Source: Clostridiales bacterium (GTDB taxonomy: Bacteria > Bacillota > Clostridia > Lachnospirales > Lachnospiraceae). From it: a stretch of 64,000 bases of DNA. Shown here in pieces: positions 1 to 9,361 of the stretch. The position numbers and the translations under genes were made by a program. Every line of letters starts with the position of its first letter. The stretch's first letter is position 1. Location of the stretch: NCBI GenBank assembly GCA_020860715.1, contig JAJBTU010000037.1, positions 1-64,000 on the forward strand. Reading direction: 5' to 3'. The notes beneath the pieces are model-generated. The model saw nothing but the letters and a program-made list of their open reading frames with translations, searched no databases and was not told the DNA's origin.

Positions 1-58
<58 letters not shown>

Positions 59-131
59 TTTCCATTTATATCATTATTTTTATGGCAGACGGGACGTGCC
101 CGTTGATTCAAATGAGAAAATGGAGAATTAT

Positions 132-206
132 GGTGGGTATAGCGCAGCTGGTTAGCGCGCCAGATTGTGGCTCTGGAGGCCAAGGGTTCGAATCCCTTTA
201 TCCACC
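132..206 (+). tRNA. tRNA-His (anticodon GTG)
   Basis: The anticodon loop TTGTGGC between CCAGA and TCTGG gives GTG (His). The acceptor stem pairs GTGGGTA (133-139) with TATCCAC (199-205). The extra 5' G at 132 opposite C at 206 is the genome-encoded G-1:C73 pair typical of tRNA-His. Confidence 0.93.
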
Positions 207-214
207 CTGTATCT

Positions 215-245
215 ATCCTGCATCGCGCATTGATGCAGGATTTTA
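215..245 (+). terminator. Rho-independent terminator after tRNA-His
   Basis: Perfect 10-bp stem ATCCTGCATC / GATGCAGGAT around a 7-nt loop, followed by a T-rich stretch (TTTTAT). It separates tRNA-His from tRNA-Gln, so these tRNAs may be separate transcripts or processed from partial read-through. Confidence 0.75.
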
Positions 246-277
246 TATTAATAGGGTCTATTAAGCTATATTATTAT

Positions 278-349
278 TGGGCTATCGCCAAGCGGTAAGG
301 CACAGGACTTTGACTCCTGGATTCGCCGGTTCAAATCCGGCTAGCCCAG
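278..349 (+). tRNA. tRNA-Gln (anticodon TTG)
   Basis: The acceptor stem TGGGCTA (278-284) pairs with TAGCCCA (342-348), discriminator G at 349. Anticodon loop CTTTGAC between CAGGA and TCCTG gives TTG. The T-arm CCGGTTCAAATCCGG is canonical. No CCA is encoded. Confidence 0.93.
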
Positions 350-355
350 TTTTGA

Positions 356-392
356 CACTCACATTCGAACACATTGAATGTGAGTGCTTTTT
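356..392 (+). terminator. Rho-independent terminator after tRNA-Gln
   Basis: Perfect 11-bp inverted repeat CACTCACATTC / GAATGTGAGTG with a 9-nt loop, followed by CTTTTT. Confidence 0.85.
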
Positions 393-407
393 CCAGATTG
401 CCATTTT

Positions 408-487
408 GCGGCCATGACGGAATTGGCAGACGTGCAGGATTTAGGTTCCTGTGGGAGACCGTGTGGGTTCAAATCCCACTGGCCGCA
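408..487 (+). tRNA. tRNA-Leu (anticodon TAG)
   Basis: The acceptor GCGGCCA (408-414) pairs with TGGCCGC (480-486), discriminator A at 487. Anticodon loop TTTAGGT between CAGGA and TCCTG gives TAG. A long variable arm (TGTGGGAGACCGT region) marks a class II tRNA. Confidence 0.93.
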
Positions 488-490
488 CTT

Positions 491-519
491 AAAAAGCCCT
501 CGGTTTAAGAGGGCTTTTT
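491..519. terminator. Bidirectional terminator between tRNA-Leu and the convergent XRE gene
   Basis: AAAAAGCCCTC / GAGGGCTTTTT with a 7-nt loop has A and T tracts on both sides, so it can stop transcripts from both strands. One arm and the loop overlap the last codons of the minus-strand regulator gene at 505, so this DNA is both coding and terminator. Confidence 0.85.
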
Positions 520-891
520 GCTGTCAGACACTGTATCAGGGCGTAGACTCTTCCGTATATTCATCGGCTTCTGAGCACTTTTTCTTTTCAGGTGTATGGC
601 CTGCAGAATTTCCCGGCGGTCATTGGCTTCCAGGCTCGAAAAGCCATCCAGCAGGAACTGCTGTTCTTTGTTCAGAAGTCTTGCGTCTCTGTCGCGGATC
701 AGGCAGTCCATGCTGACGCTGTAGATTTCGGTCAGGCGGATCATAATTTCCATCGGCGGCATACGGATGCCGTTTTCATAATTGCAGTAGGTCTGCCGCT
801 GCACGCTGAGCAAATTGCTGAGCTCCTGCTGCGTATAATTCGCTTTTGCGCGGAATTCCCGCATTTTTTTTACGTAGATTGGATATTCCAT
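505..891 (-). CDS. XRE-family helix-turn-helix transcriptional regulator
   Basis: The product (128 aa from the chosen start) opens with an HTH_3/XRE DNA-binding domain: an R-x-K-A-x-Y-T-Q-Q-E-L helix 2, an S-V-Q-R-Q-T-Y recognition helix and the Y-E-N-G-I-R-M-P-P turn at about residues 10-60. A helical segment and a basic, Ser/Lys-rich tail follow (about residues 95-128). The start at 891 (MEYPIYV) is preferred over the ATG at 906, because the G-run between 892 and 905 makes a good Shine-Dalgarno site for it. The gene converges on the tRNA cluster, and its last codons overlap a terminator hairpin. Target genes cannot be read from the sequence. It is a stand-alone regulator, not obviously phage-linked. 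Confidence 0.85.
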   Translation of the reverse strand: MEYPIYVKKMREFRAKANYTQQELSNLLSVQRQTYCNYENGIRMPPMEIMIRLTEIYSVSMDCLIRDRDARLLNKEQQFLLDGFSSLEANDRREILQAIHLKRKSAQKPMNIRKSLRPDTVSDSKKPS

Positions 892-1092
892 TCCCTTTCC
901 CCCCATTGTTTCTCTTTTCGCTTTATCGGCATGAAACGACTGTTTCTGCCATATATAAACGATTGAGAAAGAAAAATGTTTTGGACAAGAGGAAATGTTT
1001 TTAATTTAGTACAATCCTGAAAGCCCGCAGAGAGGGAAGGATTCCATGATTATACCGGAATCCAAATGAAAACGAATATCGTGTCTGGAATT

Positions 1093-1536
1093 TCAGACCT
1101 GGCTCATGTTTGAATTGTGATAAGCGGGGTCATAGGTGACTTCCCGGCCGAACCAGTCGGGAGGAACGAAGCTGTTTGCGGAGGATTCATCCGGAAATTC
1201 TACTTCGGCCAGATAAAGCCCGGCAAATTTTCCCTCAAAAAGATCAAGTTCAATGTTCAGCCCGTCGGGAAGCGGGATGACGTATCTTTTTTTTGTCAGA
1301 ACATTGCCGTCCGCTTTTGACAGCAGGTGCGCGTAGGCTTCGGCAGTGAGCGGAAGGTTGTATTCTTCGCGCATCATCATACCGCTTCCCTTGTAAGTAA
1401 GAATGTAGTCATTATCCTGCCTGCGGACGCGGACGACAGGAGCGGTGCAGAGATAGGCCTGCTCAATGTGGTGGAACGGACAGGCATCCAGTTTTTCAGG
1501 CAGGGTATTGATCAGAAATTTTCTTTCGATTTCCAT
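1093..1536 (-). CDS. CYTH domain protein (triphosphate tunnel metalloenzyme family)
   Basis: Begins with the hallmark MEIERKFLI (E-x-E-x-K) of CYTH proteins, which fold into a beta-tunnel that binds triphosphate substrates with a divalent metal. Further family features are V-R-V-R, an L-T-Y-K-G strand, a T-K-K-R-Y strand and the acidic strand I-E-L-D-L-F-E followed by A-E-V-E-F, all basic or acidic lining residues. At 147 aa it has the bare-domain length. Start 1536 is chosen over 1548 because GTGAGG lies 6 nt upstream and the family begins at MEIERK. Substrate (tripolyphosphate, thiamine triphosphate or another) cannot be told from sequence. It shares strand with the XRE gene but is separated by about 200 bases. 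Confidence 0.85.
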   Translation of the reverse strand: MEIERKFLINTLPEKLDACPFHHIEQAYLCTAPVVRVRRQDNDYILTYKGSGMMMREEYNLPLTAEAYAHLLSKADGNVLTKKRYVIPLPDGLNIELDLFEGKFAGLYLAEVEFPDESSANSFVPPDWFGREVTYDPAYHNSNMSQV

Positions 1537-1675
1537 GGCAAACCTCACTTTCCTTTGAATGAGGCGAACACTGCAGCCGGGATTGAAATTGTGCTGAAAC
1601 GGCGCAGGGTACGTGAACTTTCGGATGGTGAAGACAGTTTAGCATATTTTTCCCTGGGGGAAAAGAAGGAATCTA

Positions 1676-1704
1676 TTGATTTTGCAGAGAGCGTCTGATA
1701 AACT
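1676..1704 (+). promoter_or_regulatory. Candidate sigma-A promoter for the DJ-1 gene
   Basis: TTGATT (1676-1681), 17-bp spacer, TAAACT (1699-1704) with a TG one base upstream (extended -10). It points to the DJ-1/PfpI gene, leaving a leader of about 115 bases. Confidence 0.5.
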
Positions 1705-1827
1705 ATGGGAAACGTAACTGCAAAAATGCGCCAATGGAATGTATGCCAGCGGAAAAAGACCGGGCATTGGATGGATATCGGCGTAAAAACGGCAGTAAAG
1801 GAAATGGAAAGGCAGGTATCAAAAACG

Positions 1828-2376
1828 ATGGCGGAAGCATATGTTTTTCTGGCAGATGGTTTTGAAGAGATTGAGGGACTGACGGTTGTTGATCTGCTGC
1901 GCAGAGCCGGGATCGAAACACAGATGGTTTCTATAATGGAAGGAACAGCAATTACCGGGAGCCACGGGATCAGGCTGGAAGCGGATCTGACCTTTGACGG
2001 GATTGACGCGGATACGGCGCGGCTCTTTGTTCTGCCTGGCGGTATGCCGGGAACGAAATATCTGGGATCGCATGAAGGACTGGCCGCTCTTTTGAAGGAG
2101 CAGATGAAGGCGGGAAAAAAAATTGCTGCAATCTGCGCGGCTCCCAGTGTGCTCGGCGGACTCGGACTTCTGAATGGCCGGACGGCCACGAGCTATCCGG
2201 GCTTTGAGGGGCAGCTGACCGGGGCGGCTGTTACGGCAAATCCGGTGGAAGTCTCGGGCAATGTTACAACCAGCCGTGGAATGGGAACTGCGATCCCCTT
2301 TGCCCTGGAACTGGTGGCGCAGATGAGAGACCGGAAGGCGGCGGATCAGCTGGCGGAGTCCATTATTTATGGGTGA
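1828..2376 (+). CDS. DJ-1/PfpI family protein (YajL/DJ-1 type)
   Basis: 182 aa, the usual length of single-domain DJ-1 proteins. It shows a Rossmann-like start (YVFLADGFEEIEG, with the conserved Glu of the active site in E-E-I-E), the F-V-L-P-G-G-M-P-G loop, and the nucleophile elbow A-A-I-C-A-A-P, whose Cys is the reactive residue of DJ-1. A C-terminal T-S-R-G-M-G-T-A strand completes the domain. The reading frame extends upstream to 1705, but that part is non-homologous; 1828 matches the family start and has GGAAAGGCAGG 11 nt before it. Family members act as glyoxalase/deglycase-like or redox chaperones; which applies here is unknown. Confidence 0.85.
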   Translation: MAEAYVFLADGFEEIEGLTVVDLLRRAGIETQMVSIMEGTAITGSHGIRLEADLTFDGIDADTARLFVLPGGMPGTKYLGSHEGLAALLKEQMKAGKKIAAICAAPSVLGGLGLLNGRTATSYPGFEGQLTGAAVTANPVEVSGNVTTSRGMGTAIPFALELVAQMRDRKAADQLAESIIYG

Positions 2377-2389
2377 GTGAAAAAAGGTC

Positions 2390-2418
2390 TGGTATTTTTA
2401 AAAACGCTGTGCTATACT
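2390..2418 (+). promoter_or_regulatory. Possible extended -10 promoter for tig
   Basis: TGCTATACT (2410-2418) is an extended -10 (TG-n-TATACT). The -35 region at 2390-2395 (TGGTAT) is weak. The leader to tig would be about 155 bases. Confidence 0.35.
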
Positions 2419-2581
2419 ATGCAAATGACTGTATTTGGGAGAAAAATGTTTTCCCTTTCGGATACAATCCGGCAAAATGCTGCATTAAACTGTCAGGCAC
2501 CCGGATGAGATCCGGAAAAAAGAGTGCGGCTGCAGGAAAACGAACAGGCAGCCGTGAAGGATCAAGGAGGAACACGGTACA

Positions 2582-3940
2582 ATGAGTGTACAGGTAGAGA
2601 AACTGGAAAAAAACATGGCTAAGCTGACGATTGAGGTCCCGACAGAGGAATTTATTGCTGCGCTGGATAAGGCATATCAGGCAGAGAAGAATAAAATTAA
2701 TGTTCCCGGCTTCCGTAAGGGCAAGGCTCCGCGTAAGATGATTCAGAAGCTGTATGGTGCGGGAGTCTTTTTTGAGAACGCCGCAAATCACGCGATCAAT
2801 GCTGCGTATCCGAAAGCGGCCGATGAGTGCGGGGAGACGATTGTATCTCGTCCGGAGATTGACATTGTACAGATTGAAGAGGGCAAGCCGTTCATATTTA
2901 CTGCGGAGGTGGCTCTGAAACCGGCTGTGACGCTCGGTGAGTACAAAGGACTTGAGGTGGAAGCGACGCCGGTAGAGGTTTCCGAGGAAGAAGTTGACGC
3001 TGAGATCGAGAAGGAGCGCGAGCAGAATGCGCGTGTGATTGACGTCGATGACCGTCCGGTAGCGGATGGGGATATGATCAAACTTGATTTTGACGGTTCT
3101 GTGGACGGCGTACCGTTTGACGGCGGCAAGGGCACGGATTATCCGCTGACCATTGGCTCAGGAAGTTTTATTCCGGGTTTTGAGGAGCAGCTGATCGGCA
3201 AATCGATCGGGGAAGAGACAGATGTGACCGTGACATTCCCGGAGGATTATCATGCAGAAGAACTTAAGGGAAAAGAAGCGGTGTTTAAGTGCACGGTAAA
3301 CGCAATTACCGTGAAGGAACTTCCGGAACTGGACGATGAGTTTGCACAGGATGTTTCCGAGTTTGATACGTTTGAGGAGTATAAGGACGATATCCGTGCA
3401 AAGCAGCTGGAGAAGAAACAGACAGAAGCAAGACGCACAAAACAGAACAAAGCGGTGGCAAAGGCGGCAGAAAATGCCGAAATGGAGATCCCGGAGCCGA
3501 TGATCGATGAGCAGATCGAGCGCATGTCGGAGAATATGTCGAATCAGCTTCGTCAGCAGGGCCTTACTCTGGAGCAGTATATGCAGTTTCTGGGCATGAC
3601 TCCGGATTCCCTGAAGGAACAGATGCGTCCGGAAGCTCTCAGCCGGATCCAGAACTCTCTGGTGCTTGAGGCGGTTGCCGAAGCGGAGAAGATTGAGATC
3701 AGCGATGAGCGTCTGGATGAAGAGATCAAAAAGATGGCGGAGTCCTACCGGATGGAATTTGATAAACTCAAAGAACTCATGGGCGACTATGAGACGGAGC
3801 AGATGAAGAACGATCTGGCGATTCAGGCGGCCGCGGATCTGATCACGGATTCTGCTGTGGAGGTAGAGGCTGTGGAATCTGCAGAAGAAGCGGAAGTTGA
3901 GGAAGTCTCTGCAGAAGCATCGGAGACGGAAGCAGAGTAA
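2582..3940 (+). CDS. tig: Trigger factor, ribosome-associated chaperone/peptidyl-prolyl isomerase
   Basis: 452 aa. The N-terminal ribosome-binding domain contains the signature V-P-G-F-R-K-G-K-A-P (about residues 42-51). A central FKBP-type PPIase domain (about 155-245; D-G-D-M-I-K-L-D-F-D-G, then I-G-S-G-S-F-I-P-G-F-E) and a helical C-terminal chaperone domain follow. An extra acidic, Ala/Glu-rich tail ends the protein (last ~25 residues). Start ATG 2582 follows AAGGAGG. Trigger factor binds nascent chains at the ribosome exit. It heads the tig-clpP-clpX-lon block, an order conserved in many Firmicutes, linking folding of new proteins to proteolysis. Confidence 0.97.
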   Translation: MSVQVEKLEKNMAKLTIEVPTEEFIAALDKAYQAEKNKINVPGFRKGKAPRKMIQKLYGAGVFFENAANHAINAAYPKAADECGETIVSRPEIDIVQIEEGKPFIFTAEVALKPAVTLGEYKGLEVEATPVEVSEEEVDAEIEKEREQNARVIDVDDRPVADGDMIKLDFDGSVDGVPFDGGKGTDYPLTIGSGSFIPGFEEQLIGKSIGEETDVTVTFPEDYHAEELKGKEAVFKCTVNAITVKELPELDDEFAQDVSEFDTFEEYKDDIRAKQLEKKQTEARRTKQNKAVAKAAENAEMEIPEPMIDEQIERMSENMSNQLRQQGLTLEQYMQFLGMTPDSLKEQMRPEALSRIQNSLVLEAVAEAEKIEISDERLDEEIKKMAESYRMEFDKLKELMGDYETEQMKNDLAIQAAADLITDSAVEVEAVESAEEAEVEEVSAEASETEAE

Positions 3941-4089
3941 GCCGGTATTACGAGGAACCAAAGTGACAGGAATCAACAGACAGGGCGGTTGTGTGAGTCG
4001 GACAGCTGCAGAAGCAGGGCTGGCGCGCAGGGAGGCAGCTGCGGGAATGTTGGTCGAATTGCAAATTGCATATAAGGGGGATGAGCAGT

Positions 4090-4671
4090 ATGAGTTTTGT
4101 ACCTTATGTCATTGAGCAGACGGGTCGGGGCGAGCGCTCCTACGATATTTATTCGAGATTGCTGAAGGATCGTATCATTTTCCTGGGAGAGGAAGTGACC
4201 GATGTAAGTGCGAATCTGATCGTTGCGCAGCTTCTGTTTCTGGAATCAGAAGATCCGAACAAGGACATTCACCTGTATATCAACAGCCCGGGAGGTTCTG
4301 TCTCTGCGGGCATGGCGATTTACGATACCATGCATTATGTAAAGTGCGATGTCTCTACGATCTGCATGGGCATGGCTGCAAGCATGGGAGCCTTTTTGCT
4401 GGCGGGCGGCCAGAAAGGAAAGCGCTTTGCGCTTCCGAATGCAGAGGTGATGATCCATCAGCCATCCGGCGGAGCGCAGGGGCAGGCGACGGATATTAAG
4501 ATTGTAGCGGATCAGATTTTACGGACGAAAAAAAAGCTGAATGAGATGCTTGCTGAGAACACCGGACAGCCGTTTGATGTGATCGCGGCGGATACGGAGA
4601 GAGACAACTGGATGACTGCCGAGCAGGCAAAGGCTTATGGCCTGATCGACGAGGTAGTGACGTCCAGGTAA
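4090..4671 (+). CDS. clpP: ATP-dependent Clp protease proteolytic subunit
   Basis: 193 aa, the family length. The serine-protease triad falls at the classic positions: Ser98 (AASMGA), His123 (MIHQPSGG) and Asp172 (ERDNW). Start 4090 ([10 protein letters not shown]) is chosen because the GGGGG at 4076-4080 gives proper spacing; the in-frame ATG at 4081 abuts it. ClpP forms a tetradecameric chamber in the cytoplasm and is fed by ClpX, encoded 70 bases downstream. No CtsR box was recognised upstream. Confidence 0.98.
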   Translation: MSFVPYVIEQTGRGERSYDIYSRLLKDRIIFLGEEVTDVSANLIVAQLLFLESEDPNKDIHLYINSPGGSVSAGMAIYDTMHYVKCDVSTICMGMAASMGAFLLAGGQKGKRFALPNAEVMIHQPSGGAQGQATDIKIVADQILRTKKKLNEMLAENTGQPFDVIAADTERDNWMTAEQAKAYGLIDEVVTSR

Positions 4672-4741
4672 AAAGATGTGGGACTGTTACAAAGATGGGT
4701 TTGCGGCAGTCCCTTATATTGATTTAATCAGAGGTGGAGAT

Positions 4742-6031
4742 ATGCCGGGGAAATTGATTGAGAAAGTCAGATGCTCTTTCTGCAATAAGACAGAGGATCA
4801 GGTACGTAAGCTGATCGCAGGTCCGAATGGAGTATATATCTGCGACGAATGTATTGACATCTGCTCGGAGATCGTGGAAGAAGAGCTGGCAGAGGAGTAT
4901 CTGGGCGATGACCCGGATGCGATCAATCTGCTGAAGCCGGCTCAGATCAAGGAATTTCTGGACGACTATGTGATCGGGCAGGATGCCGCGAAAAAAGCGC
5001 TTTCTGTGGCGGTCTACAACCATTACAAGAGAATTACCAGCGGGAAATATCTGGATGTGGAGCTTCAGAAGAGCAATATTCTGATGCTGGGACCGACTGG
5101 CTGCGGGAAGACGCTGCTTGCACAGACACTGGCCCGGCTTTTGAATGTTCCGTTTGCAATCGCGGATGCGACCGCTCTGACGGAGGCCGGCTATGTCGGT
5201 GAGGATGTTGAGAATATTCTACTGAAGATTATTCAGGCGGCGGACTACGATATCCAGAAAGCAGAGCACGGTATTATTTATATTGATGAGATTGACAAGA
5301 TTACCCGCAAGTCTGAGAATGCTTCCATCACGAGAGATGTCTCAGGCGAAGGCGTGCAGCAGGCGCTGCTGAAGATTCTTGAGGGAACGGTTGCCTCAGT
5401 GCCGCCGCAGGGAGGAAGAAAGCATCCGCATCAGGAACTTCTGCAGATCGACACAACCAATATTCTGTTTATCTGCGGCGGAGCCTTTGAAGGGCTGGAT
5501 AAAATTATTGAGACTCGTATGGACCGTAAGGGGATCGGTTTTGGTTCGGAGCTGACGCAGAACAGTGACCGCAATGTCGGAGAGGTTCTGAAGCAGGCAC
5601 TGCCGGAGGACTTTATCAAGTTCGGAATGATTCCGGAATTTATGGGCCGTGTGCCGGTAGTGGTTTCTCTGGAGGAACTGGACCGTGATGCACTGATCCG
5701 TATTCTGACGGAGCCGAAAAATGCGATCATCAAGCAGTATCAGGGATTGTTTGGGCTGGATGATGTGGAGCTTACCTTTACGCCGGAAGCGATTGAGGCG
5801 ATCGCGGACAGGACGATCAAGCGGAAGACAGGTGCGAGAGGCCTTCGCGCGATCATGGAGACTGCCATGATGGATATTATGTTCCGGATTCCGTCAGACA
5901 ACACGATTGCGACCTGCCTTGTGACGAAAGAGACCATAGAAGGCACCGGGGAGCCGGAACTGACTTACCGCACAGATGATATGACACCAAGAAGAAAGCG
6001 CAGATTCGGGTTTGTGGAGGCGTCGGCCTGA
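4742..6031 (+). CDS. clpX: ClpX, ATPase/unfoldase of the ClpXP protease
   Basis: 429 aa. N-terminal zinc-binding domain with Cys11, Cys14, Cys34 and Cys37 (CSFC...CDEC), which recognises substrates and adaptors. AAA+ module with Walker A GPTGCGKT (117-124), Walker B (IIYIDEIDK), the pore-loop G-Y-V-G, and the C-terminal R-G-L-R sensor 2. The start [10 protein letters not shown] at 4742 follows AGAGGTGGAG; an upstream ATG at 4676 lacks a ribosome site. It unfolds tagged proteins and threads them into ClpP. Read as one operon with clpP. Confidence 0.98.
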   Translation: MPGKLIEKVRCSFCNKTEDQVRKLIAGPNGVYICDECIDICSEIVEEELAEEYLGDDPDAINLLKPAQIKEFLDDYVIGQDAAKKALSVAVYNHYKRITSGKYLDVELQKSNILMLGPTGCGKTLLAQTLARLLNVPFAIADATALTEAGYVGEDVENILLKIIQAADYDIQKAEHGIIYIDEIDKITRKSENASITRDVSGEGVQQALLKILEGTVASVPPQGGRKHPHQELLQIDTTNILFICGGAFEGLDKIIETRMDRKGIGFGSELTQNSDRNVGEVLKQALPEDFIKFGMIPEFMGRVPVVVSLEELDRDALIRILTEPKNAIIKQYQGLFGLDDVELTFTPEAIEAIADRTIKRKTGARGLRAIMETAMMDIMFRIPSDNTIATCLVTKETIEGTGEPELTYRTDDMTPRRKRRFGFVEASA

Positions 6032-6101
6032 TGTCTGTGAGTGATTCACGGATCACGGGTTTCCCCGAATTATGCGGGCATGAACAATAAGAGAGATAAA
6101 C

Positions 6102-8510
6102 ATGGGAGACATGGTAAGAACGCTGCCGGTACTGCCGCTTCGCGGACTGACGGTATTTCCAACGATGATTGTCAGTTTTGACATCAGCCGGGAATCTTCA
6201 ATCCGTGCCGTGGAAGCGGCAATGGAGGCAGATCAGATTATATTGATAGTGACGCAGAAAGACCCGGATAAGAATAATCCGGGTCTGCGGGATTTATACG
6301 GAATCGGTGTGGCAGCAAAAATCCTGAATGTGGCAAAACTTCCGAAGCATCTGGTGCGGGTGCGGATAGAGGGATTGTCACGTGCCCGCCTGTGTCCCGA
6401 CGCGGCGGAGCCGTTCGCTGAAAGCATGGCTGTGCCGGATGAGAAAACATCGGCGGATTCGGAAGCATCGAAGAACGATTATCTGAAAGCAGAGACGCAG
6501 CTTCTGGAAGATGAGCCGGTCGACTACGATGAGATCCTGTGGGAAGCGATGGTGCGGGGTCTGAAAGATCAGCTGACGCGCTATGGCCAGCTGAATCAGA
6601 AGTTTGGCAAAGAGACGGTTCCAAGACTGCTGGCCATGGACGATCTGGAAAAACTGACAATGACGGCCTGCGTACATATTCCTCTGCACTATGAGAGCCG
6701 CCAGAAACTTCTTGAAGCAAAGGATATGCTGGAACGCTGCAATCTTTTAAGCACCTTTATCGTGCGTGAGATCAGTATTCTTGAAGTACAGAATGAGATT
6801 CAGCAGAAAGTAAAGGCACGTGTGGACAAAAACCAGCGTGAGTATGTGCTGCGGGAGCAGGTTCGTGTGATTCAGGAAGAACTCGGGGAGGATACGCTTT
6901 TTGCCGATGTACGGCATTATGAAGAGGCGGCCGGAGAACTCAAAGCGCCGGATGCCGTGAAAGAAAAGATTCATAAAGAAGCGGAGCGCTTAAAAACGAT
7001 TGGAACAAATTCTGCGGAAAGCCCGGTGATCCGCAGCTACGTGGAGACGCTGCTGGAACTTCCGTGGGACAGGACGTCGGAGGACTGCCATGATCTGAAA
7101 AAGGCGAGAAAGATTCTGGATGAGGACCATTACGGGCTGGAAAAAGTGAAAGAACGCATTCTGGAATTTCTTGCGGTCCGTTCGCTGACTGAGAAGGGCG
7201 ACAGCCCGATTATCTGTCTGGTGGGACCTCCGGGGACGGGAAAGACATCCATCGCACAGTCGATCGCGCGGGCGATGGACAAAAAGTTTGTGCGGATCAG
7301 CCTGGGAGGCGTGCGGGACGAGGCCGAGATTCGCGGACACCGGCGCACCTATGTTGGGGCGATGCCGGGACGGATCGCGGAAGGACTGAAGCAGGCCGGG
7401 GTGAAAAATCCGCTGATGCTGCTGGACGAGATCGATAAGGTGAGCAGCGACTACAGGGGAGATACCTCCTCAGCTCTGCTTGAAGTGCTGGACTCTGAAC
7501 AGAATTACCGGTTCCGCGATAACTATGTCGAGCTGCCGCTGGATCTGTCGGAGGTGCTGTTTCTTGCGACAGCGAACGATGTGCACACGATACCGAAACC
7601 CTTGCTCGACCGGATGGAGATCATCGAGGTAACGAGCTATACGGCGAATGAGAAGCTGCACATTGCGCGGGAACACCTGATGAAAAAACAGCTTGCGCAT
7701 AACGGACTGAAAAAGAGCCAGCTGACGATCACGAAATCCGCGATGGGATCGATTATCGAAGGATATACAAAGGAAGCCGGAGTACGACAGCTGGAGCGCA
7801 GGATCGGCGAGATCTGCCGGAAAGCGGCACGGGAAATTCTGGAGGATGGTGCGGTTTCCGTGAAAGTGACAAACCGGAATCTGGAGACCTATCTCGGGCG
7901 AAAGCACAGCCAGATCCTGAAGCGGAACAAAAAGAACGATGTCGGTATCGTGCGCGGTCTTGCCTGGACGAGTGTCGGCGGCGACACCCTGCAGATCGAA
8001 GTAAATACAATGCCCGGAAAGGGAGAGTTCCTGCTGACCGGTCAGCTTGGCGACGTGATGAAGGAATCTGCACGGACGGCGGTCAGCTATGTGCGTTCGC
8101 TCGGTGCGGAATATCAGATTGATCCGGAGTTTTTTACGAAAAATGACATTCACATTCATATCCCGGAGGGAGCGGTGCCGAAGGATGGTCCTTCGGCCGG
8201 TATCACGATGGCGACCGCCATCCTCTCCGCGATCACGCAGATTCCGGTGCGCGCCGATGTGGCGATGACCGGAGAGATCACGCTGCGCGGACGTGTGCTC
8301 GCGATCGGCGGCCTGAAAGAAAAGCTGCTCGCGGCGAAGCAGGCGGGGATCACCACGGTGATTGTTCCGGCCGAGAACAAGCCGGATATTGAAGAGATCC
8401 AGGACGAGATTAAAGACGGGCTGAAGCTGAAATATGTCAGCGCGATGCCGGAAGTGCTGAGGGAAGTACTGGTCGGAGAGCAGCCGAAAAGAGCGGATTC
8501 ACGGGAATAG
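6102..8510 (+). CDS. lon: Lon protease (endopeptidase La)
   Basis: 802 aa, full length. Order: N-terminal substrate-recognition domain (to about 300), AAA+ domain with Walker A GPPGTGKT (375-382) and MLLDEIDK Walker B, then the C-terminal Ser-Lys peptidase. Catalytic Ser698 lies in PKDGPSAG and the partner Lys at about 741 in GGLKEKLLAAK. The N-terminal domain has a short acidic insertion (about residues 108-145, with ADSEASKND and EDEPVDYDE). Cytoplasmic ATP-dependent removal of damaged and regulatory proteins. The start at 6102 follows an AGAGAGAT site. A second, protease-less Lon-like ATPase is encoded at 11410. Confidence 0.97.
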   Translation: MGDMVRTLPVLPLRGLTVFPTMIVSFDISRESSIRAVEAAMEADQIILIVTQKDPDKNNPGLRDLYGIGVAAKILNVAKLPKHLVRVRIEGLSRARLCPDAAEPFAESMAVPDEKTSADSEASKNDYLKAETQLLEDEPVDYDEILWEAMVRGLKDQLTRYGQLNQKFGKETVPRLLAMDDLEKLTMTACVHIPLHYESRQKLLEAKDMLERCNLLSTFIVREISILEVQNEIQQKVKARVDKNQREYVLREQVRVIQEELGEDTLFADVRHYEEAAGELKAPDAVKEKIHKEAERLKTIGTNSAESPVIRSYVETLLELPWDRTSEDCHDLKKARKILDEDHYGLEKVKERILEFLAVRSLTEKGDSPIICLVGPPGTGKTSIAQSIARAMDKKFVRISLGGVRDEAEIRGHRRTYVGAMPGRIAEGLKQAGVKNPLMLLDEIDKVSSDYRGDTSSALLEVLDSEQNYRFRDNYVELPLDLSEVLFLATANDVHTIPKPLLDRMEIIEVTSYTANEKLHIAREHLMKKQLAHNGLKKSQLTITKSAMGSIIEGYTKEAGVRQLERRIGEICRKAAREILEDGAVSVKVTNRNLETYLGRKHSQILKRNKKNDVGIVRGLAWTSVGGDTLQIEVNTMPGKGEFLLTGQLGDVMKESARTAVSYVRSLGAEYQIDPEFFTKNDIHIHIPEGAVPKDGPSAGITMATAILSAITQIPVRADVAMTGEITLRGRVLAIGGLKEKLLAAKQAGITTVIVPAENKPDIEEIQDEIKDGLKLKYVSAMPEVLREVLVGEQPKRADSRE

Positions 8511-8599
8511 CCGGAGCGTACAAAATAAATCACCAGCAGAGACAGGGACACTGGTACACAGCGGTACGGATGCAGCTTCGGGGAAAGGAGACAGACGGC

Positions 8600-9217
8600 A
8601 TGATCATAAAAAACGCGGCACTGGAAACCGTATGCGGCATTACAAGCAAACTTCCGCAGACGATCTATCCCGAAGTCGCTTTTGCCGGGAAATCCAATGT
8701 CGGCAAATCCTCCCTGATCAATACGCTGATGAACCGCAAATCTCTGGCACGCACCAGTTCGCAGCCGGGAAAGACACAGACCATCAATTTTTATAATATC
8801 AACAGCCAGTTGTATCTGGTTGATCTGCCGGGCTACGGTTACGCGAAGGTACCGCAGTCGGAAAAGGAAAAATGGGGGAAGATGATCGAGCGCTATCTGC
8901 ACACATCTTCACAGCTGAAAGCGGTATTTTTGCTGATTGACATTCGCCATGAGCCGGGAGCGAATGATAAGACGATGTACGAGTGGGTCTGCGCGAATGG
9001 CTACGAGCCGATCATATTGGCGACCAAGCTGGATAAGATCAAGCGCAGCCAGATACAGAAGCAGCAGAAAATCCTGCGCGAAGGTCTGAAACTTCGTCCA
9101 GGCACAAAGCTGATTCCGTTTTCCTCCCAGACCGGACAGGGCAGGGAAGAAGTGTGGCATCTGATTGAGCAGTTTTGTTTTTCCCAGGAGAATTTATCGG
9201 AGAAAATGACAGAGTAA
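8600..9217 (+). CDS. engB: Ribosome biogenesis GTPase EngB/YsxC (YihA)
   Basis: 205 aa, single TRAFAC GTPase domain. G1 GKSNVGKSS, G2 Thr within R-T-S-S-Q-P-G-K-T-Q-T, G3 DLPGYGYAK, G4 T-K-L-D. This set is specific to EngB/YsxC, which assists late 50S subunit assembly. Start 8600 (MIIKNAAL) is preceded by AAAGGAG. Lon followed by engB is a common order in Firmicutes. A terminator follows. Confidence 0.95.
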   Translation: MIIKNAALETVCGITSKLPQTIYPEVAFAGKSNVGKSSLINTLMNRKSLARTSSQPGKTQTINFYNINSQLYLVDLPGYGYAKVPQSEKEKWGKMIERYLHTSSQLKAVFLLIDIRHEPGANDKTMYEWVCANGYEPIILATKLDKIKRSQIQKQQKILREGLKLRPGTKLIPFSSQTGQGREEVWHLIEQFCFSQENLSEKMTE

Positions 9218-9249
9218 AAATGCATTCGCTGAAAGCAAATTTCGCACAC

Positions 9250-9287
9250 AAAAACCGCAGCCACGTGACGGTGTGACTGCGGTTTTT
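9250..9287. terminator. Terminator between engB (+) and rpsT (-)
   Basis: AAAAACCGCAG (9250-9260) pairs with CTGCGGTTTTT (9277-9287) around a 16-nt loop. Flanking A and T tracts allow use from both directions, so it ends both convergent genes. Confidence 0.85.
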
Positions 9288-9361
9288 AGTTTGTCATTCT
9301 TTTCATGCATATAACTGTTCAGTACCTTTACAGTAAGCACTACATGAACTTCGGTCTGTAC

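Noticed and set aside
384..716. Plus-strand frame across tRNA-Leu and the terminator
   Set aside because: It reads through a tRNA gene and a terminator hairpin and opposes the XRE gene.
2373..2585. 70-codon frame between the DJ-1 gene and tig
   Set aside because: It covers the likely tig promoter and leader, with basic low-information sequence.
4050..4076. Promoter or CtsR operator before clpP (TTGGTC ... TATAAG)
   Set aside because: The spacer is only 15 bases and the tandem CtsR heptamers are absent.
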